From: Leptobrachium leishanense
Lineage: Eukaryota; Chordata; Amphibia; Anura; Megophryidae
DNA: 64,000 bases
Direction: 5' to 3'
Assembly: GCA_009667805.1 (NCBI GenBank)
Contig: CM019064.1
Location: forward strand, 76,754,400-76,818,399
Positions 33,290 to 45,129 of this stretch are shown one piece after another. A program made the position numbers and the translations under genes. The notes under the pieces are model-generated. The model worked only from the letters and a program-made list of their open reading frames with translations. It searched no databases and was not told where the DNA came from. Every line of letters starts with the position of its first letter. Position 1 is the stretch's first letter.

Positions 33290-34637
33290 CAGCGGCGTAG
33301 CGTGGGTTGTCAGCGCTCAGGGCAAGGCAAGAATTTTGTGCCCCCCCAACCTGTGGACACTGTAACACACCCTGATTCCCTTCTAACAGAGTATTGGCCC
33401 CCTTACCCCACAAGCACATGTATTGTATATTAACAAAACACTGATATAATAATAAAATTAAACACACAGGCCGCCCACGCTACCAGTCACCTTGTCCCAG
33501 TATACCTAACATAGTTCCACACTCACACTATACCTAGTCACTCTCTCCCAGTACTCCCAGTCACTCACTCCCTCAAGTATCCCCAGTCTCTTTTTCCCAG
33601 TACCCCAGTCAATCTCTCTCCCAGTACCCCAGTCACTCTCCCAGTACCCCAGTCACTGTCACAGTATCCCAGTCACTCTCTCCCAGTACCCCCAGTCACT
33701 CTCTCCCAGTACCCCCAGTCACTCTCTCCCAGTACCCCCAGTCACTCTCACCCAGTACCCCAGTCACTCTCTCTCCAGTACCCCAGTCACTCTCTCTCCA
33801 GTACACCAGTCACTCTTTCTCTCTCCAAGTACCCCCACTTTCTCCGAGTACCCCAGTCACTCTCTCTCTCTCCCAGTACCCCCAGTCACTCTCACCCAGT
33901 ACCCCAGTCACTCTCTCTCACCCAGTACCCCAGTCTCTCTCTCTCCAGTACCCCCAGTCACTCTTTCTCTCTCCAAGTACCCCCACTTTCTCTGAGTACC
34001 CCAGTCACTCTCTCTCTCTCTATCCAAGTACCCCCTGTCATTCTCTCCCAGTATTCCCAGTCATTCTCTCCCTAAACCTCCAGTCACCCTCTCCCCATAA
34101 CCCCTCACTGTGTGTTGGTCACGCTGCTCTGGTGTTACACAGTGTCACCTACCTGTGTGGAGTTGCTGGTGGCCCAGGGGGGGCTGTCTAGGGGGCTTAG
34201 TGGAGAACGGATTTTAAACCTGCTGCAGTGCAGGTGCCTCCCTCCCTCCTTTCTGTTCAGTGGCTGCTGGGCTGCCAGCAGCGGGGGGCTGGCGCAGGGC
34301 TTCAAGGGGGGCTGACAAGTGTGGTACAAGGTGTTCTGTCGAATAATGCTGCGCTGTTTCACGTGACTCATGTCTTCGTTAAGGAGGATTCCGGACAGAA
34401 TTTTCTGTCCTGGTCCTCCCTTCCGGACACTGAGTGCTAAGTCACCGCCTGCACTGTAAACCTGGCAGCTGCCTGTGCAAGGGCCTCTCATGGACACCAG
34501 TGTCCGTGAGCAGACACCTTGCTGATTCCTGCTGGAAAATAATATATTACTGGTTCAAATTTCTTTTGAAATTTTGCCCCCCTAAGAAAATTGCACTGGG
34601 GTGACCGCCCCCGATGCCCCCCCACGCTACGCCACTG
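33290..34637. mobile_element. hAT-type element, 1.35 kb
   Basis: Left end CAGCGGCGTAGCGTGGG, right end CCCACGCTACGCCACTG. Perfect 8-bp duplication ATTCCAAC (33282-33289, 34638-34645). No transposase; a CCAGTCACTCTC tandem array fills the middle. Confidence 0.93.
33535..34095. repeat. Tandem repeat of about 23 bp
   Basis: Unit CCCAGTCACTCTCTCCCAGT plus ACC, with many small indels. Purely simple-sequence; no gene. Confidence 0.93.
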
Positions 34638-34645
34638 ATTCCAAC

Positions 34646-35054
34646 CCAGCTATTTTTTGCCATTCTCACTCAAGGTCATGGCCACATGAAGGGGTGGGTT
34701 GCGCCGTTCTCTGCACCATGTGATCTCAGGTGAGTATGGGGTTCTGTGGTTGGGTGAAATGGAGGTATTGAGTGATTTTGCAAAAGCAAAATCACTTAAC
34801 ACCAGGTTTTAAAGATCGGTATTCAGTTACCGAATACTGGGTCATGTAGAGGAGAACGAGCTAGACTGCAATAGCTTGTTCCTTACTAAGCAGGTGCAAA
34901 TTAATGTCTCCTATATAAAGTACAGGAGATGTTAATGTACAGAAAGCAGTCACAACATCTGAGCAGCAAGTGGGGTTTGCAGCTTAGTTGTGAGAGTTGC
35001 AGAGAATTTTAAGTTAACACTGGAATTGATCTCACCAACTATTCCAGACGTTAG
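34646..35054. other. Unassigned spacer with a hairpin
   Basis: AGTGATTTTGC faces GCAAAATCACT around 34770-34797. Nothing else recognised. Confidence 0.45.
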
Positions 35055-35671
35055 CTTAAAGGGATACTCTAGGCAACATGACCACCTAAGCTATTTTAGG
35101 TGGTCATGATGCACGGAGTATGCCGCCCTCTGTCTCCTCTCCCTCCGCTCGGCAGTTCAGCTGAAAAAGCTGAAAATAGCTGAGAGAGGCGGAGGAGTTT
35201 ACTCCGCCCTCCCAGCTGTCAGTCAGCAGAGCGGGAATCATATTTCCCGCTTCTGCCGACTTTTGCCAAGTAGGAGACGTCATCGCGCTTTCAGCGCGAT
35301 GACGTCTCCAACTCGCCGCAGTAGCTGGCGGCAGCGGCTGAGGGTTAGTGTTGCGCGCATCCTCTTGCGCGCAACACTAATCCTCAGAGGGAGCCGGGAG
35401 GAAGCCTGCCGATTGGCTGGCTTATGTGAGAGGCGCGCATGCGCGCTTCTCACGTAAACCAGAAGCCAAGAAGCATCAAGAAGGACGGGAGCGGAAGAGG
35501 AGGGAAGTGAGTATAAAAAAAAAAAAAAGACGCCGCTGCAAAGAAGTGGATTTTAGGGTAAGTATTACAGTTACAAAAAAATAAATAAAAACTAAATATT
35601 TATTAAGGGAATAGGATAGGTTAGGATAAAAAAACGGGGGGGGGGATTTTTTGAGTAGAGTGTTCCTTTAA
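35055..35671. mobile_element. TTAA-flanked MITE (T2/Kolobok-like)
   Basis: Starts TTAAAGGGATACTCTA and ends AGAGTGTTCCTTTAA; TTAA is duplicated at 35055-35058 and 35668-35671. The TTAAAGG terminus matches the T2-type MITEs described from Xenopus. The interior carries three strong hairpins: 35271-35308 (17-bp perfect arms, GGAGACGTCATCGCGCT), TTAGTGTTGCGCGCA near 35345-35382, and GAGAGGCGCGCATGCGCGCT near 35427-35450. The right end of a relative is at 63572-63586. Confidence 0.82.
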
Positions 35672-36664
35672 CATCCAGATTGGAATCGAGCAATTAGTCT
35701 TTACAGCATTTGATTTTCTGGTAGTCGCTGGTCTCAGTAGTAATGTCAGGCATCTTCCATGGATTCTTCTTTATTTAGTAGGTTCCACAACACTCAGCTA
35801 AATAAGATTCCAGATGATTGGTGTACCTATCTTAACCCCTTCACTGCTGAGCCATTTCACTTCTGTGAGCTGAGCTCATTTTATCGCTTTTGCTCATCAT
35901 GTTTAAACGTGATTTGAAGTCACGTTTTATTATACAACCCAGACATATTATATATCCTTTTTTCCGGCAGACTCGGCAGATTCATAATATATCATTATTA
36001 TATGTATACTTCATGCCCTGCCTGAATATTGTAACAAAAAATGCAATAAAATTTAAATTTTCAATCGTCTACAGCATGTAAAGTTTTTTTTGTTTCCCTC
36101 ATTACTATGGGACAAAAGAGTCCCGGATAACAGTCCCCTATACCAGATCCATCTGATGGGCTTTTCAACCTACATATATAGAAACTCTTGGTCACCAATC
36201 AGTGGCCTGTCACATGGAAAATACTGAATAATGATAAAAAATAACCTTTATTGAAGAACCATTTAAAATGATTAAACACACATACACATGTAACAAACTC
36301 ATATTTTTTACTGAGCTTCCAGGACCTTTTGAACTTTGGTCCCTCCTCTCCACATGCCAGAAAAAACCCAAAGGTTAAAGGGGAGACCCAGGAAGTAACA
36401 GAAGGAGCACAGCCATTGTCTACTGGTCCAGAGAATAAATCTCTTCAGGAGTCTGCAAGAGTTACTCCTGCTGGGACAAAGTGAAAGCAAGATAAACCTC
36501 TACATGTGCAAGAAACTGGGAAGCTGCCATTTGTTGCTGCAGGTTTTTCCTCCCTGATTTACTGGCTCTTCCTAAATAGATTGAAGTGTATGTGCAACCT
36601 AGTTACACAAGAGGAGTGATCTACATCCAGACAAGCATTCTTTTCTCTGGATGATGATAAATTC

Positions 36665-37390
36665 ATGAAAAAATGGGATATGATTTTATATAAGTGCTCC
36701 TCTAATCTAATGGAGTTACTGGTTGAACGTGAAAAAGAAGTTCAAACAAGGATTGAAAAAGAAATCCAAGATTTGGAGACTAATCATCCAGAGATGGAGG
36801 TACACCAACTCTTTGAAGAGAAGGAAAAAGAGATGTACCAAAAAATAGAGAAAATAGATGAAAAAATCTTTGACACTAAGAAGAAAAAGTATATGAGAGA
36901 CAAATTAGATAAAGAAAGAGGGTATTATAATACTCGTAACAAATTACAGAACAGAAGGAATATATATGAGAGACCCTTTCCAAAAAGGGATTTTGTTTCC
37001 AACAGGGCCACTCTCCCGTATTCGTATGCAACAGCAGTAAAAAGAACCTCTAATGAAAGGAGGGATTCACCAAAAAGTCACTATAGAGAAGAAAACCTAA
37101 ATAAAGGAAAAGTGAATATCCAACAGGCTCACCTTGGGGAAAAATCAAACCCTACCACCAAAAGAGCAAAAATAACAATGGATGGGGAAATTGCCTCTAC
37201 TTCTCATAGAGGTGGAGACCATCCCTCCCAATATCAAAACCAGGCTTTTTTAGACAAGGAGCCCGGCCCAAGGGAGGGCCGTATCACCAATTATTTCCAG
37301 AGAAAGGGAAGGGATCGGGAAAACATAAATATATACAGCCCCCTGAGGGAAGAGACCCCACAAAAGAAAAGAAGACACGAGGACAACTAG
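36665..37390 (+). CDS. Penelope-like element upstream open frame, coiled coil
   Basis: 241 codons. Residues 1-95 are dominated by charged heptads (many EKE, EIQ and KIEKI words), a probable coiled coil. Residues about 110-240 are basic and low in hydrophobics, with YATAVKRT, TKRAKI and a terminal KKRRH, so nucleic-acid binding is plausible. It overlaps the start of a second frame (see 37367-37599), as in Penelope-like elements where a variable N-terminal region precedes the reverse transcriptase. I recognise it from that neighbour rather than from its own motifs. Open over its whole length, but the element is truncated, so it has no evident present function. Confidence 0.6.
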   Translation: MKKWDMILYKCSSNLMELLVEREKEVQTRIEKEIQDLETNHPEMEVHQLFEEKEKEMYQKIEKIDEKIFDTKKKKYMRDKLDKERGYYNTRNKLQNRRNIYERPFPKRDFVSNRATLPYSYATAVKRTSNERRDSPKSHYREENLNKGKVNIQQAHLGEKSNPTTKRAKITMDGEIASTSHRGGDHPSQYQNQAFLDKEPGPREGRITNYFQRKGRDRENINIYSPLREETPQKKRRHEDN

Positions 37391-37599
37391 AGGGAGTCAC
37401 CCCTATTCCCTATAAATCTCTTTACGGGGAAAGAGAGAATGGTATCTTTAATCTTACTGGTGTTCCATTGAAAGAAAAAGAAATTAAGATACTGAGTAAA
37501 GGCCTTAAGTTCTGTCCAAATGAATCTGCAAATAAATTCGAGTTGTTTAAAGATGCTAGAAAATTTCTCCGCAAACTCACTCTCAAACGTTTCTTTTAA
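37367..37599 (+). pseudogene. Penelope-like reverse transcriptase, N-terminal fragment
   Basis: In a frame shifted relative to the previous one, the sequence reads a LTGVPL block, then KILSKGLKFCP and FELFKDARKFLRKLTLKRFF before a stop. LSKGLxFCP followed by a FELxKDxxxFxRKLxLK segment is characteristic of the region before the reverse transcriptase core in Neptune/Poseidon-type Penelope elements. The catalytic domains are absent. Confidence 0.75.
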
Positions 37600-37927
37600 A
37601 AGAAAGAAATGGATGATGTCATTTACGTCGGGAGGGACTTAAAAGCGGCGCCTGACTTCAAGGAAGTCAGAACGCCGCGGGACCCCAGAGGAGAGAGGTG
37701 TGGATCTCCGGAGGTTCCGGGTTTGCAGATGATGTGTGGGGAACGTCCTCCGCATGCAGCGGGAGTCTGTGAGGACGTTCCCCACACGTCATCCGCAGTG
37801 AAGGGGTTAAAGAGCCTCGATCTCCAAAATAATTAAATGTCCTTATTGTGTTTATTTTATGTTGCAGATATCTTACATGTGCTCTTTTTCTGATGTTTGT
37901 TTAGTTAAGAAAATATTTTACTCTATA

Positions 37928-38887
37928 CACTCATCGGACACTTTATTAGGTACACCTGTTCAATTGCTTGTTAACATAAATTGATAAACACACAACCAAA
38001 TGGCAGCTACTCAATGCATTTTGGCATCTTGCCATGATGAATATGACATGCTGAAGGTCAAATCGAGCATCAGGATGGGGAAAAAGGGAGATTTAAGTGA
38101 CTTTGAATGTGGCATCATTCTTGGTACCAGACGGGCTGGTCTGAGTATTTCAAAAGCTGCTGATCTACTGGGATTTTCACACACACAATCATCTCTAGGG
38201 TTTACAGAGAATGGTCCGAAAAAGAGAAAATATTCAGTGAACCGCAGTTGTGTGGATTAAAATGCCTTGATGATGTCAGAGGAGAATGGGCAGACTGGTT
38301 TGAGATGATAGAAAGGCAACAGTAACTCAAATAACCACTCGTTACAACCAAGGTATGCAGAATACCATCTCTGAATACACAACATGTCCAACCTTGAAGC
38401 AGATGGGCTACTGCAGCAGCAGACCACACTGGGTGCCACATCTGGCCTTGTATGAACGGTTGAGGCTGGTGGTGTTATTGGTGTGGGGATATTTTCTTGG
38501 CACACTTTGGGCCCCTTAGTACTTTGGGCCCCTTCTGATGGCTACTTCCAGCAAGATAATACACCATGTCACAAAGCTAAAATCATCTCAAACCATTTTT
38601 TTGAACATAACAATGAGTTCACTGTACTCCAATGGCCTCCACAGTCACTAGTTCTCAATGCAAAAGATAACCTTTGGGATGTGGTGGAATGGGAGATTCA
38701 CATCATGGATGTGCAGCCGACAAATCTGCATCAACTGCCTGAAGCTATCATGTCAATATGGACCAAAATCTCTGAGGAATGTTTTCAACACCATGTTGAA
38801 TATATGCCATGAAGAATTAAAGCAGTTCTGAAGGCAAAAGGTGGTCCCAGTACTAGCAAGTGTACCTAATAAAGAGGTCGGTGAGTG
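37928..38887 (+). mobile_element. Tc1-like DNA transposon, decayed
   Basis: TA on both sides (37926-37927, 38888-38889). The left end CACTCATCGGACACTTTATT and the complement of the right end CACTCACCGACCTCTTTATT are inverted repeats. Length 960 bp, shorter than a full 1.2-1.6-kb Tc1, so part of the gene is deleted. Confidence 0.93.
38039..38812 (+). pseudogene. Tc1-like transposase remnant
   Basis: The N-terminal helix-turn-helix region is recognisable at 38074-38200 (GKKGDLSDFECG, GLSISKAADLLGFS). The C-terminal part (38540-38812) has FQQDNTPCH with its catalytic Asp. Where the family has NPIEHLWD, this copy reads NAKDNLWD, so the catalytic Glu is lost. The first catalytic Asp region is not recognisable and the two parts are out of frame. 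Inactive. Confidence 0.88.
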
Positions 38888-39036
38888 TATGTGTCACTGG
38901 GTCCTTCCATTTAGTATTTTTATTTTTGTTGTTGTTGTAAACTGTACCCCTACAGTATCTTTACATCACTGGGTGGATTTGGCCATAGAATGGAGTCTAT
39001 GGATCCATGACTGTCTCACATCATTGTATTGTATTG

Positions 39037-39583
39037 TACCGGCTGGATGGAGTAGAGGTAATATCACTGCTCTATAACCGTGGAGACCCAGGTTCAAATT
39101 CCCGGCCAGAGCACCTCTCCAGTAGGTGTTCTTGGGCAAGACACCTAATGTTACATACTTGCCTACCACAATATTGCATGTGGAGTCTAGTGGTAACATC
39201 TCTGCCCTTCGACCATGGAGAAGCAAGTCAAACTCCCGTTCAGCACATCTCTCCAATACAACTGTGGAGAAGCAAGTCTCGACTTTGCGAGAAGCAGGTT
39301 CAATCTAACCACCAGGTCACTGATCTACAATCATGGAAAGCCGACTCGATCCCACTCAGAAGAAGCCACCAGTGAGTGTCCTTGGGCAAGACACCTAATG
39401 ATATGGATAAGCTTATGTCACAAAATACTTTATACTTCCCATAGATTGTAGGTTCCCTTGGGAACAGGGTCCCTCTGAATCAAGCCATATCATCCATGTG
39501 TGGTATTCCAATTTATCATACCCTCGTACATTGATCTTGTAAAGCGCTGCAGAATTTGTGGCACTATATAAATAAATAATAAT
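39037..39583 (+). mobile_element. tRNA-derived SINE with L2/CR1-type tail
   Basis: GGCTGGATGGAGTAGAGGTA (39041-39060) and GGTTCAAATTC (39091-39101) correspond to A and B boxes of a tRNA-like RNA polymerase III promoter. The body has CTTGGGCAAGACACCTAATG twice, and partial extra tRNA-like copies lie between 39170 and 39340. The tail reads TGTAAAGCGCTGCAGAATTT and ends in TAAATAAATAATAA, the look of an L2/CR1-type LINE 3' end. Confidence 0.75.
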
Positions 39584-39589
39584 TGTGTG

Positions 39590-40292
39590 GGATGTATTCA
39601 AAGGATATCACTAGGGGGTAGGTTAGAAGTCTTTTAAGCTCCCTGTCATATCTAATTCAGTTGCCATCTCTTATCTCAGGTATCAGAGGCAGGACAATAC
39701 ACTCCTGACACCTTATTTAAACATTCACTCCTCCACCTCACTAACTGTTAAATACTGTATAGGATAAAGCACAACCACAAAGTAAAACTCATACGATTTT
39801 CTTACATATTGCTTCATGGGAAAAATCCACAAAATGAAAACGAGGGATAAAAACATAACTTTATTTTTCCTTTTTACATGCAATTCCTTGAGAAAAAAAC
39901 AAACAACAGCATGTGTTTTATAAAGTGGTTTTATTTGTTATACACAAGTAATCAAGTTACAGCTTATGTAAGTAATTATTACTGACGCCGCCTGCATGCG
40001 TTTTATGCTGTTTTTGCAGTAATGAAGCTAGACTTGTTGTACATTACTCTAGAATTTATTCTACATGTAAACTGGTCATCAATACAGCTACATGTCTTGG
40101 ATACATGGAATGGCTTCACTAACATTTCCCCGGATGTGACGAATTCTTAAAATTGGAATGACTAATCGCACAGCTTACAGCCAGTTATAATCAATAGCTG
40201 TGTATGAAGTAAATAATATTAAAGTAATTGATGTTTCCATAGAAGTTTACAACGACCATAGGACTAGAACATGTAATAACTGAGGGTCTTAT
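39590..40292. other. Unassigned A+T-rich DNA
   Basis: Nothing recognised. Confidence 0.4.
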
Positions 40293-40395
40293 AAGTTATT
40301 TATTTTATTTATTTATTTATAAAGGATTTTACCAGGAAGGATACATTGAGATTTCTCTCGTTTTCAAGTATGTCCTGGGTTCAAGTACATTTGGG
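40293..40395 (-). mobile_element. LINE 3'-end fragment
   Basis: ATTTATTTATTTATAAAGGA followed by TTTTACCAGGAAGGATAC and CTCTCGTTTTCAAG is the same sequence as the 3' end of the LINE at 50461-50877. Confidence 0.8.
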
Positions 40396-40635
40396 CCACT
40401 GATGAGCAAACCTCATAGTAATAAACATATGGATAGATTCTGTCCATGTTGTATGCACACAGGACACCTACAGTTGTGTTCAAAATTATTCAACCCCCAA
40501 TGCTGTAAAGGGTTTTAGGGAATTTAGTGTACATTTGTAATTGTATTCAGAATGAAATCCTACAAGGACTTTTTAAAGAACCATATGCAACTAAAATGAC
40601 ATCAATTGGTTTTGTAATACAGTAGTAAATGTTTC

Positions 40636-41714
40636 TGTCACGGGATGGCCCAGCACCCTCAGCCAGGGGCAGTAGTGACAGTGGTGACATGGACACTTGG
40701 GTGTGGTGGCACGCACCCCGTTTTACCAGTATTTTTATTTAGATGTGATTATTGTGTGGTGTAATAAAGTGTTCCCCGTTGGTTTATTGTGTAATGTATT
40801 TTCCCTTTGTTTGCCTTGCTCGCCGCCATTTTCCGATCCTTGTGGCGCAGTCAGAATTCTCGATTCGGAAAATGGCCGATTCGAACCATCCGGTTCGAAT
40901 CGGAAAATGGCCGATTCGGACCATCCGGTCCGAATTGGCGACTCCCTGAAGGCCAAGGCCAATGGGTCCTGGGAGGGCGGGCAAGGAGTCCATTGTATTC
41001 TAATTCATGTGAAGTTGATAAATGCTTGACCGTGCATAATAAAGGCAGATTTTGCAGTGCATCCAGCTTTGACTGATGTGACTTTGTCTCCGCCGTATTT
41101 TCGTATCTGAGAACCCCTCGTGGTCTCAGGGTGCGGCGTTCAGATCCGAACCGAACCGAGCGCTCTGTGCCTGCATCGAGGATCAGGGCAGAGGCGCAGC
41201 GGAAGGGGATTCGGTTCCCAGAACGAGAGATCCGAACCGAAGGGCGCGGCCGTGTACCGCGCTTCGGTATTGCGAGGGATTGCGGTAAGATCCGAATCCC
41301 TCGCCAATCCCGGAGGATCCGAAGATTCCTTCATCCTCGATCCGATCCGAAAAGTCATCCGCTGAAGATCCGACTATTTCCCCGCACCGCGATCGGAAAC
41401 GTTTCCCGCAAGATCCGAAATGTTTCCCACATCAGATACGAATATTCCTCCGCGGCAGAACCGATCTCCACAGACGTCCCACACCCACAAGGTCAGTGAA
41501 CCAGCTGCTCGGGACGCTGAGTGCCGTATGGCTCAGTGGTCGGGCTGGTTCTAGGCAGGGGTCCCCTCCACCGCCCGCTAACCCCTTCCCGGGGTCACGC
41601 CAGGCCGCACGAGACGCCGAGTGCGCGCCACTCGGTAGTCGGGCCAGCGGTAAGCGACGGGGTCACGCAGATTGAGCACACCCGCAGGCGGAACAACATC
41701 TCCATTCCGTCATA
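40636..41714. mobile_element. Solo-LTR-like insertion within the Tc1 element
   Basis: GTTTC flanks both sides (40631-40635, 41715-41719); removing the insert and one copy restores plausible Tc1 sequence. It begins TGTCACGGGATGG and ends CCATTCCGTCATA, an imperfect inverted pair. An AATAAA (41038-41043) lies in the middle, fitting a solo LTR of about 1.1 kb, though the last two bases are TA rather than CA. It contains two near-palindromes in tandem (40879-40938). Confidence 0.7.
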
Positions 41715-41903
41715 GTTTCTTTTGTGAATTCTTCATTGACACAATTATTCAACCCCTTAAAGAACACTCTGAAGAACAGAGGTTCATTCAAGTGTTTTCA
41801 ATCAGGTATTGAAAACACCTGTGGATGTCACGGAGCAGCAATAAAGCATAATAAGCACCAATTAGGCAGCTTTAAAATGACTGTGATACTCAGCTCCTTC
41901 TAG

Positions 41904-42950
<1,047 letters not shown>

Positions 42951-43224
42951 GATTAAATGTCACTTGGGGGTTGAATAAAACTGATAATGATGTGAGCACA
43001 GAAAAGACATTTGTGGTTATTTCATTATAAATGTTATGTTTTATTTGTCTGACCTACACGTGCCTCTTTGATTTAATTGTAAGCAAGATGACTGAATGAT
43101 CAAAATCAATGTCAAACTGGCCAAAACACTCAATTTCAGTGGGGGTTGAATAATTTTGAACACAACTGTATATAGAAGTGATCACACACCCTGCAGTTGC
43201 TGCTACTTAATTTTACAAGACTAT

Positions 43225-44114
43225 CAGGGTAATTCAAAGAGATCCGAATTGCTTGAGAAAGGTAACCGAACGCTGAAAATCAGCGTTCGGTTACCTTTCT
43301 TGTCCATTCGGCTATCCAGAGAGCAGTCAATTCGCCAAATCCTGGCGAATTGCCTGAACATTCGTGCCTGTTCGGTGCCTGTTCGAGGGCAGTGAAATTA
43401 CCATAAAAAAGCACTGCTTCGGCTATTCAGAGAACACAAACCAGCAGTGAAAGCTTCACGAAATGCCCTGCCATTCGGTGGTTTAATTCGGCAAGTTTAC
43501 TCAGGAGAATCCCATAGGCTTCAATGTTAAAAATATTCCGGTTTTAACTCAATATGTAATAAATCGTTCATTATAAAATTCTGCTGTAAAGAGTCTCTTT
43601 ATCTATAGATTTTTTAGGATATTTTAAGCATTTTTCTTAATTTATTAATAAAAGTCCGATTTTTTTTTATTTTTTCTGTAACAGCCCTTTTTATTATCAT
43701 TCCTTGGATCTCATATGTAAATTTCAGACATTTTCGCTCAGTAGTTTCTTTGCAAACAGCGTTTCACTTTTCAAACATTCATGCAAACTGTTTTCCTAAT
43801 TTATTCACTTCACTCTGCGGTGTCGGCTTTTTCTGGAGGCTTCGCCGCGTGTGATCGGCTCCTGCTCTGGTTTTTCCGTGGTTTTCGGCAGGTTAATCCA
43901 GATGTTTTTGTGGGTTTCAGCATGCATTCGCTGGGTTTTGCGGTTTGTTTTCGTCGGGTTTGCGGCAGCTTTTCCCTGCAATTCGGGGACCCTGTGGTGT
44001 TTGCTGAATACACCGCAGGGTCACCGAAATGGGATCGGCAAAAGGAACCGAATTGAAGAGAACAAAAAGTCACCGAAAGTGCAGTGACTTTTCGAATCTC
44101 TTTGAATAACCCTG
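43225..44114 (+). mobile_element. CAGGGTTAT-family MITE, copy B
   Basis: TAT on both sides (43222-43224, 44115-44117). Left end CAGGGTAATTCAAAGAGATC, right end the complement of CAGGGTTATTCAAAGAGATT. Near the left is a GGTAACCGAACGCTGA hairpin (43260-43297). The middle is T-rich, with CTGTAACAGCCCTTTTTATT. No coding capacity. Confidence 0.88.
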
Positions 44115-44117
44115 TAT

Positions 44118-44999
44118 GAAATGCAACAAAGTAGGATTTTTAAGTAGCCGTTAATGGCACAAGATAAATGATTGTGTGTTGTCTCACTATAATCCTGATG
44201 AAGACCTACAAGATCCAAGTCCCTGCAGCACAGTAAATTTAATGCATAACCATTTTATCTAAAAGCTGGGGACATCTTGAATTTTCAGTTTAACACCTTT
44301 CCCTTTGAGAAAAACAAGTGGAAATTATGTTTTAATGCTGCAGTTTAACAGCATAGATTTCATTCTATGTGGAGTGAATCCCAATGGAGAATGTACTCGG
44401 GGTTTGCATAATTACACATCTAGATAATTATGGGCTGCACAGCTGGAGAGGGGTAATGCTCTTATACAGTTATCATCTAGAGTAGCACTATAGCAATAGG
44501 ATGTGACAAGCTCCAACAACATATTTAAGTGTGATAAAACAAGGTGAAGCAGACCACAAACCGCTAGTTATCATAGAAGATAAACCTTTCTCCTCCACAG
44601 CTACAGATACTGAGCCACAATTTCTCATGACATGAACATAAAAAATATGGCATAAAAAATGTTCCGCGGGGCAATAAACTTGGACGCGTTCAAAATACCA
44701 AAAAATTTTACTTTCTATTATAGCCTTAACCACCTCCACCTGCCACCGCAAAACCTTTAATAAATATGGTTTACAATGGAGAAGGACACAGCGGTTATAT
44801 TTCAAATGATATATATCCAAGAGTAAACAAAAGAAGAGCCAAGGCCAGTTTCCATATAAAATCTGACTATCACTAAACCTCTTAACACTCAAAATGTTTA
44901 TGCATGCTTTTGCATAAAACAGACGCAATAGAAATCAAAATGTAGCCAAATCTTTTTATGATTAAAAATGACACCATTTTTTTTTGATGGTAGCCGAAT
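44118..44999. other. Unassigned DNA with one long open frame
   Basis: A 146-codon frame on the minus strand (44928-44488) is open but matches no family I know, and no splice or promoter context is evident. I do not call it a gene. No repeats recognised. Confidence 0.4.
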
Positions 45000-45129
45000 G
45001 GCAGTGCCATGGTAGCTGCCACAGTGGCGCACCCCGAGACAGCCCATAAAAAAAGGGGAGGTGAATACCTCCCCTTTTTTTATGGGCTGTCTCGGGGTGC
45101 GCCACTGTGGCAGCTACCATGGCACTGCC
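45000..45129. repeat. Perfect palindrome, 63-bp arms, 4-bp spacer
   Basis: 45000-45062 and 45067-45129 are exact reverse complements at all 63 positions with the spacer GAAT. The arm includes GGCAGTGCCATGGTAGCTGC, CGCACCCCGAGACAGCCC and a run of seven A. The unpaired flanks carry no obvious target duplication. Confidence 0.98.

Larger units (their letters stand above)
36240..37605 (+). mobile_element. Penelope-like retroelement, 5' part only
   Basis: Contains a coiled-coil open frame and the start of the reverse transcriptase frame of a Penelope-like element; nothing of the palm, or of the GIY-YIG endonuclease, remains. Left limit uncertain. Confidence 0.65.
35836..37806. mobile_element. TTAA-flanked element with CCCCTTCACTGC ends
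   Basis: TTAA at 35832-35835 and 37807-37810; ends CCCCTTCACTGCTGAG and GCAGTGAAGGGG. The right part has a GGGGAACGTCCTC/GAGGACGTTCCCC hairpin near 37738-37790. The middle is occupied by a Penelope-like fragment, which I take to be a later insertion. A 188-bp relative is at 55131-55318, and similar ends occur at 59860. Confidence 0.75.

Noticed and set aside
37609..37836. 75-codon plus-strand frame after the Penelope fragment
   Set aside because: It lies in the terminal hairpin region of the TTAA-flanked element and has no similarity.
39037..39110. Functional tRNA gene
   Set aside because: A and B boxes are present, but no consistent acceptor stem or anticodon arm can be drawn and the sequence continues into a SINE body and LINE-type tail.
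41120..41499. Overlapping Arg-rich frames
   Set aside because: They come from GATCCGAAC-type words of the LTR-like insertion in two frames; no protein family fits.
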